From the NCBI GenBank assembly GCA_002943765.1, contig PQWQ01000008.1:1488001-1552000 (forward strand): a DNA stretch of 64,000 bases. The letters are read 5' to 3'. Within the stretch, counting starts at the first letter, position 1. Every line of letters begins with the position of its first letter. The translations under genes were made by a program, and so were the position numbers. The notes under the pieces are model-generated. The model did no database searches and was not told the origin of the DNA. It saw only the letters and a list, made by a program, of their open reading frames with translations. Origin of the DNA: Psoroptes ovis (taxonomy: Eukaryota; Arthropoda; Arachnida; Sarcoptiformes; Psoroptidae). Shown in pieces: positions 60,584-64,000 of this stretch.

Positions 60584-62594
60584 ATTTTTTTCAATGATGA
60601 TGATGGTGATTACTTAATACTTTCTAAATGTTTTTTAAGTTTTACAAGTTTTTACTTATCATAAATAATTTCATTTTTCCAGTGTTCATTGCCAAATATC
60701 TTGTCCATATATATTTTATTCTAATTCAATATAACATCTTCTATCCCCTTCCAATATATGATTATATGGAACAACTTTGAATAATTTCTGTCGAAAGCAT
60801 CCATTTCAATTTCAAGTCTTTGTTCTTTGTTGTTTGCTTGGTGTTTCTATGTCGAAAACACTGCAAACTAAGCTATCGAATGATGATGCTGATGATATTG
60901 ATGTCGATGATGATGCGTCAAGCGGCTAATACATGCGCCGAGGTTTTTCGAGGATTTGAGGATGTTTTCTATGCATAGATTTGTGAAGACTTTCACGTAC
61001 ACTTTAAGTCTGTTTTGTTTTGTTTTGTTATGTTCAATGAATTGAATGCATTAAGATGATGTATTTGATGATACATGCGTTTCTATATTTATGTTTGTTT
61101 GTTTGTTTGTGTTTATTTGATTTAATTTCCTTTTTGAATTCGTGTTATTTGTGTTGTTTGATTTGAATCATTGAAATCAATGAAATCATTGAATTCAATG
61201 AATGATTCAATTTGTGATTCCATAAACATTTCAAGCAGTTTCAATGTTTGTAAATGTTTGATTATGTTTCATTGATTATATCACCGATTACATCAGTGAT
61301 TACATCACATATTTATGGAATCCAAGATTGTCTTGAAGACATTTTGCGTGAGAGAAACGAATTTCGTGTCCATCAGTGGCCAGTGTTTCACTCAGTTTCC
61401 AAGATGTGTCCACTCAGTGTCCGCATCTTGAATCGTGCGTTTAATCGTTGTTGAAGTGTTCCAGTGCGTTTAGTCGTTGGAATGTTTTGTTGCTGCTTCG
61501 TGATCGTCGTCCCAAGATCTTCTTCCTTGAATATCTTCTTTAATTGCGTCCAACTGTGATGATTAGAGTGATTCGCAATTTGTGTCTTTTGATTGTGGTG
61601 ATTGAATAACAGCGTCCAAAACGAAATCAATCGCAAATCGTCCTTAATTCTCTGTGTATTTTGATTGTGCACTGATGTTTACTGTGTGTGTGTGTGTTTA
61701 ATCAATCTGTGTTTTATTCAATGTTTACGGTGTGTGGTTAATGTGCAACTTGTACATACGCTATGTTTAATTAATTCCTAGTTTTGAATTGATTTTAATT
61801 AATTTTGATTTTCTCAATCAATTTTTGTATTGATTTTAATTAATTTGAATCAATCATTTTATTGAATTTTGAATGATTTTTGTGATTTGAAATTAGCAGC
61901 TAAGCGATCTGTTTATTCATGTATCTGTGCGTGTGTATTTAACTGTGTTGTTCCTCTGCTACACTGATTGATTTTAATGGCATAAACATTCACTTCGTTT
62001 CAGTGATTTTTGTGATTTTTGAATTTGAATTTTCAAAATTTTGAAAATTCAAATTGATTCGATTTGATTCCCCTTGTTTGAAATTTACCATTTAAAATTT
62101 GATTATTTTGATAATTATTATTATTATTATGATCGATTGAAAACATGTTTAAGATTAGTGTTTTTGTGCATGTTTTCCATGTTATCCAGTGTTTTGTTCC
62201 ATGTTATTATAGTGTATTGCCATGTATTGACTAAATATATCGTGTACAAGTGATTATTATTTGAATTTTCATGTTTTTTCTTTGTTATTTTTCATTATTT
62301 TTTTCACAATGAATTGAAATTGTTTTCCCAAATTGTTTTCCCCAATATAATAATATACCAAAGAACGAACGAACTAACGAATAATGATGATAGATTGATC
62401 AATCAATCAATCATAGATTTACGGAAGTAAATTTTCCATCTCTCGTATTTTCTTTCCCAGCCAAAATACGAAAATAATTCTCTTTGATTGATCGTATATT
62501 ATGGTGATTTAAATTCATTTCAAATTCAAAACACATTGGAAACATTTATGCCCATATTTCCAACAATAAACAACAGCATTAAACAGTAGTAAAC

Positions 62595-62617
62595 AGCAGC
62601 AGCAGCAGCAGCAGCGG
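62595..62617. repeat. (AGC)n microsatellite
   Basis: Seven AGC triplets, then GGCAG, in noncoding DNA. Confidence 0.85.
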
Positions 62618-62621
62618 CAGT

Positions 62622-62989
62622 TACCTGTTATAATTAGCAATAATTCATTATAATGAAACATTCACAAAAATTGTTTTTAAATAATCTCTTTTAACCATTG
62701 TGTAACAATAGCTTACCATTGTTTTATTTGCGAATACTACCTGTTGCTATATTGTTCCTATCGGGGAGATTGCGTTTACCTGTTGTTGCTGCTGTTGGTT
62801 GGTGTTATTTTTATCATTATTATTGCTGCTTATTGTATTTTACCTGTCACATTTTTTACCTGATTGTTTCCAATTGTTTTTTGGCTGGGAAAAACACTGA
62901 GAAAATTTTGACTGTTTGTTTGTTAGTGTTTTGAACCAATTATCTGCCATTTTTCAGCGATTTTCTACAACGATTGCCACGGCTACCTG
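62622..62989. promoter_or_regulatory. Cluster of TACCTG words
   Basis: TACCTG occurs at 62622, 62738, 62777, 62841, 62857 and 62984, all in the same orientation. The reverse complement CAGGTA is the core bound by Snail/Scratch-type zinc fingers and resembles the Zelda motif CAGGTAG. It lies just upstream of the ORF at 63108. Regulatory function is inference. Confidence 0.4.
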
Positions 62990-63107
62990 TGTGAAGACCT
63001 TTCTGAAGACCTTTGGCTTCATAAACTTTGTGAATTGTTTGTGTGATTGAATCGTGTTCGTGTGATTTGTTCTGTGATTTACTTGGGTCTTCCCTTGGTG
63101 AAGAAAT

Positions 63108-63977
63108 ATGCACATCAAATGGCACCGAAATCTTGATGGCCGATCATCGGCGAACGATGGCGGTCCACCAACGCCGACCCCATCATCGATCAATGATCAT
63201 GAATCAACGATGAATCAATCGACTATTAGCAGTAATGAAGATCAAAAACTGCCACTTCTGACCAAGCGATGTTCGGCCATAAGATTTGCGGCCAACGTCG
63301 CCGATGATGATCAAGATGGTGGTCATAATGGTGATGGCCATGTCCCGAATCATGACAAATCCAAATTCAATTCGATCATGAAGACCGTATTTTGCCTGCG
63401 GTCACATCATTCGAATAAATCGAAATCAAAGCCGAACATCGGGACTAAATCCCCGAACGACCGCTGTGATCAACCGTTGATCGATGAACCGTTGATGATC
63501 GATGAAGATGATTCGATCGCTTCAACCAACAGCGACACGGACAGTGCTTACGCCAGTTGTGATAATTCATCATCATCATCATCAGTGTCTTCACCATCGT
63601 TACCACCGTTGCTGTCGCCGAAAGGTGACCAGTCTTCGGCTGCGGCAGCAGCGGCCGCAGCCGCAGCCAAAGCATCACCACTGCCCATCACCAAAGTGTT
63701 GGTCAAATTCATCGACGACGAACCTTGTCGTACGACACCGATTATCATTGATAAATCAGAGCTGAATCAGCTGAAGACTTCGGATAATGATAACCATAAA
63801 CATTTACATGGAATATTGCGTAATAATGGCCATGTAATGGCTGCGCAACCTTCATCACCCTCATCGACAACAATCAAATTCAACGATGATCATTCAACCC
63901 TTTCAACATCGACATCGACCACTAAACGTGTACATTTTGCCAAACCGCTGCCATCATCAATCATTTATATTGTTTGA
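63108..63977 (+). CDS. Low-complexity protein with RVHF PP1-docking-like motif
   Basis: Single open frame of 289 aa, ATG at 63108, with an in-frame TGA at 63099, so an upstream coding exon cannot simply read into it. I do not recognise the protein. It has a Cys/basic segment (TVFCLRSHHSNKSKSKP, residues about 90-110), Asp/Ser-rich parts, a ten-Ala run (about 181-190) and a more conserved-looking stretch, KVLVKFIDDEPC. The C-terminal end reads TTKRVHFAKPLPSSIIYIV. RVHF (274-277) fits the RVxF docking motif for protein phosphatase 1, and GILRN shortly upstream is often seen in such contexts. The final YIV could fit a PDZ ligand, weakly. It may be a separate gene or an alternative first or last exon of the large gene upstream. 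Codon composition matches its neighbours. Confidence 0.5.
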   Translation: MHIKWHRNLDGRSSANDGGPPTPTPSSINDHESTMNQSTISSNEDQKLPLLTKRCSAIRFAANVADDDQDGGHNGDGHVPNHDKSKFNSIMKTVFCLRSHHSNKSKSKPNIGTKSPNDRCDQPLIDEPLMIDEDDSIASTNSDTDSAYASCDNSSSSSSVSSPSLPPLLSPKGDQSSAAAAAAAAAAKASPLPITKVLVKFIDDEPCRTTPIIIDKSELNQLKTSDNDNHKHLHGILRNNGHVMAAQPSSPSSTTIKFNDDHSTLSTSTSTTKRVHFAKPLPSSIIYIV

Positions 63978-64000
63978 GTCTGTTAACCTTCAATTTACCT
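63978..64000. other. Window edge after the last ORF
   Basis: Only 23 bases remain after the TGA; the sequence is cut by the window. Confidence 0.9.

Larger units (their letters stand above)
58121..63107. other. Downstream intron or intergenic region
   Basis: Begins at the exon 5 donor (GTATGTAATG). No further exon with a phase-1 acceptor and credible coding is seen. It contains three MITEs (58453, 59577, 60490), a perfect palindrome (58812), a tandem repeat (59252), an AGC microsatellite and a cluster of TACCTG words before 63108. Confidence 0.6.

Noticed and set aside
61388..61672. 94 aa minus-strand frame
   Set aside because: No domain and no splice partners; mixed Asn/Gln/Thr composition is common by chance here.

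Overview
The window is AT-rich eukaryotic DNA. It has GT-AG introns, coding exons full of Asn, Ser, Gln, Ala, His and Asp runs, and arthropod-type gene families. Introns of 53-81 bp in the housekeeping genes, together with the gene content, suggest a small-genome arthropod; an acariform mite would fit. That assignment is inference, since no rRNA or mitochondrial marker is present. I saw no CRISPR array, rRNA, tRNA or viral gene.

Layout. (1) 235-8980 (+): a four-exon BarH/BARHL-class homeobox gene encoding 999 aa. (2) 8981-30799: a desert of about 21.8 kb with no credible coding exon but rich in short palindromes, dispersed motifs, miniature inverted-repeat elements, a GC-rich patch and, at its right edge, a GGCGCC cluster. 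(3) 30800-32311 (+): an unrecognised single-exon gene with three internal repeats. (4) 34133-40215 (+): a nine-exon PHD/TFIIS-M/SPOC protein of the DIDO1/PHF3 family. (5) 40765-41242 (-): a small cysteine-rich single-pass membrane protein. (6) 41613-42436 (-): an HSD17B8-like short-chain dehydrogenase, divergent from (7) PIGA at 42695-44221 (+), which starts GPI-anchor synthesis. The two share a 258 bp intergenic promoter. (8) 44409-45486 (-): an ELMO-domain (ELMOD) protein, convergent with PIGA. (9) 47865 to at least 58120 (+): the first five exons of a large low-complexity gene of unknown function, with every intron in phase 1. (10) 63108-63977 (+): an ORF with a PP1-docking-like RVHF motif, either a separate gene or an alternative exon of gene 9.

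The most distinctive non-genic feature is a family of about 80 bp, nearly fully palindromic, mariner-type miniature elements. I count 18 copies, many with the canonical TTAGGTTGTCC...GGACAACCTAA ends and flanking TA duplications, in at least three subfamilies. One copy of a second, Tc1-like miniature element (CAGTAATT...AATTACTG) is also present. The desert also carries repeated short motifs (AAAGGTTATACCTT and a GCTTGCGCAGC-like motif) that no feature here explains.

Genes 4-8 form a compact housekeeping block. The homeobox gene and gene 9 have kilobase-scale introns and lie next to large noncoding tracts, as expected for heavily regulated genes. No pathway obviously links the neighbours.
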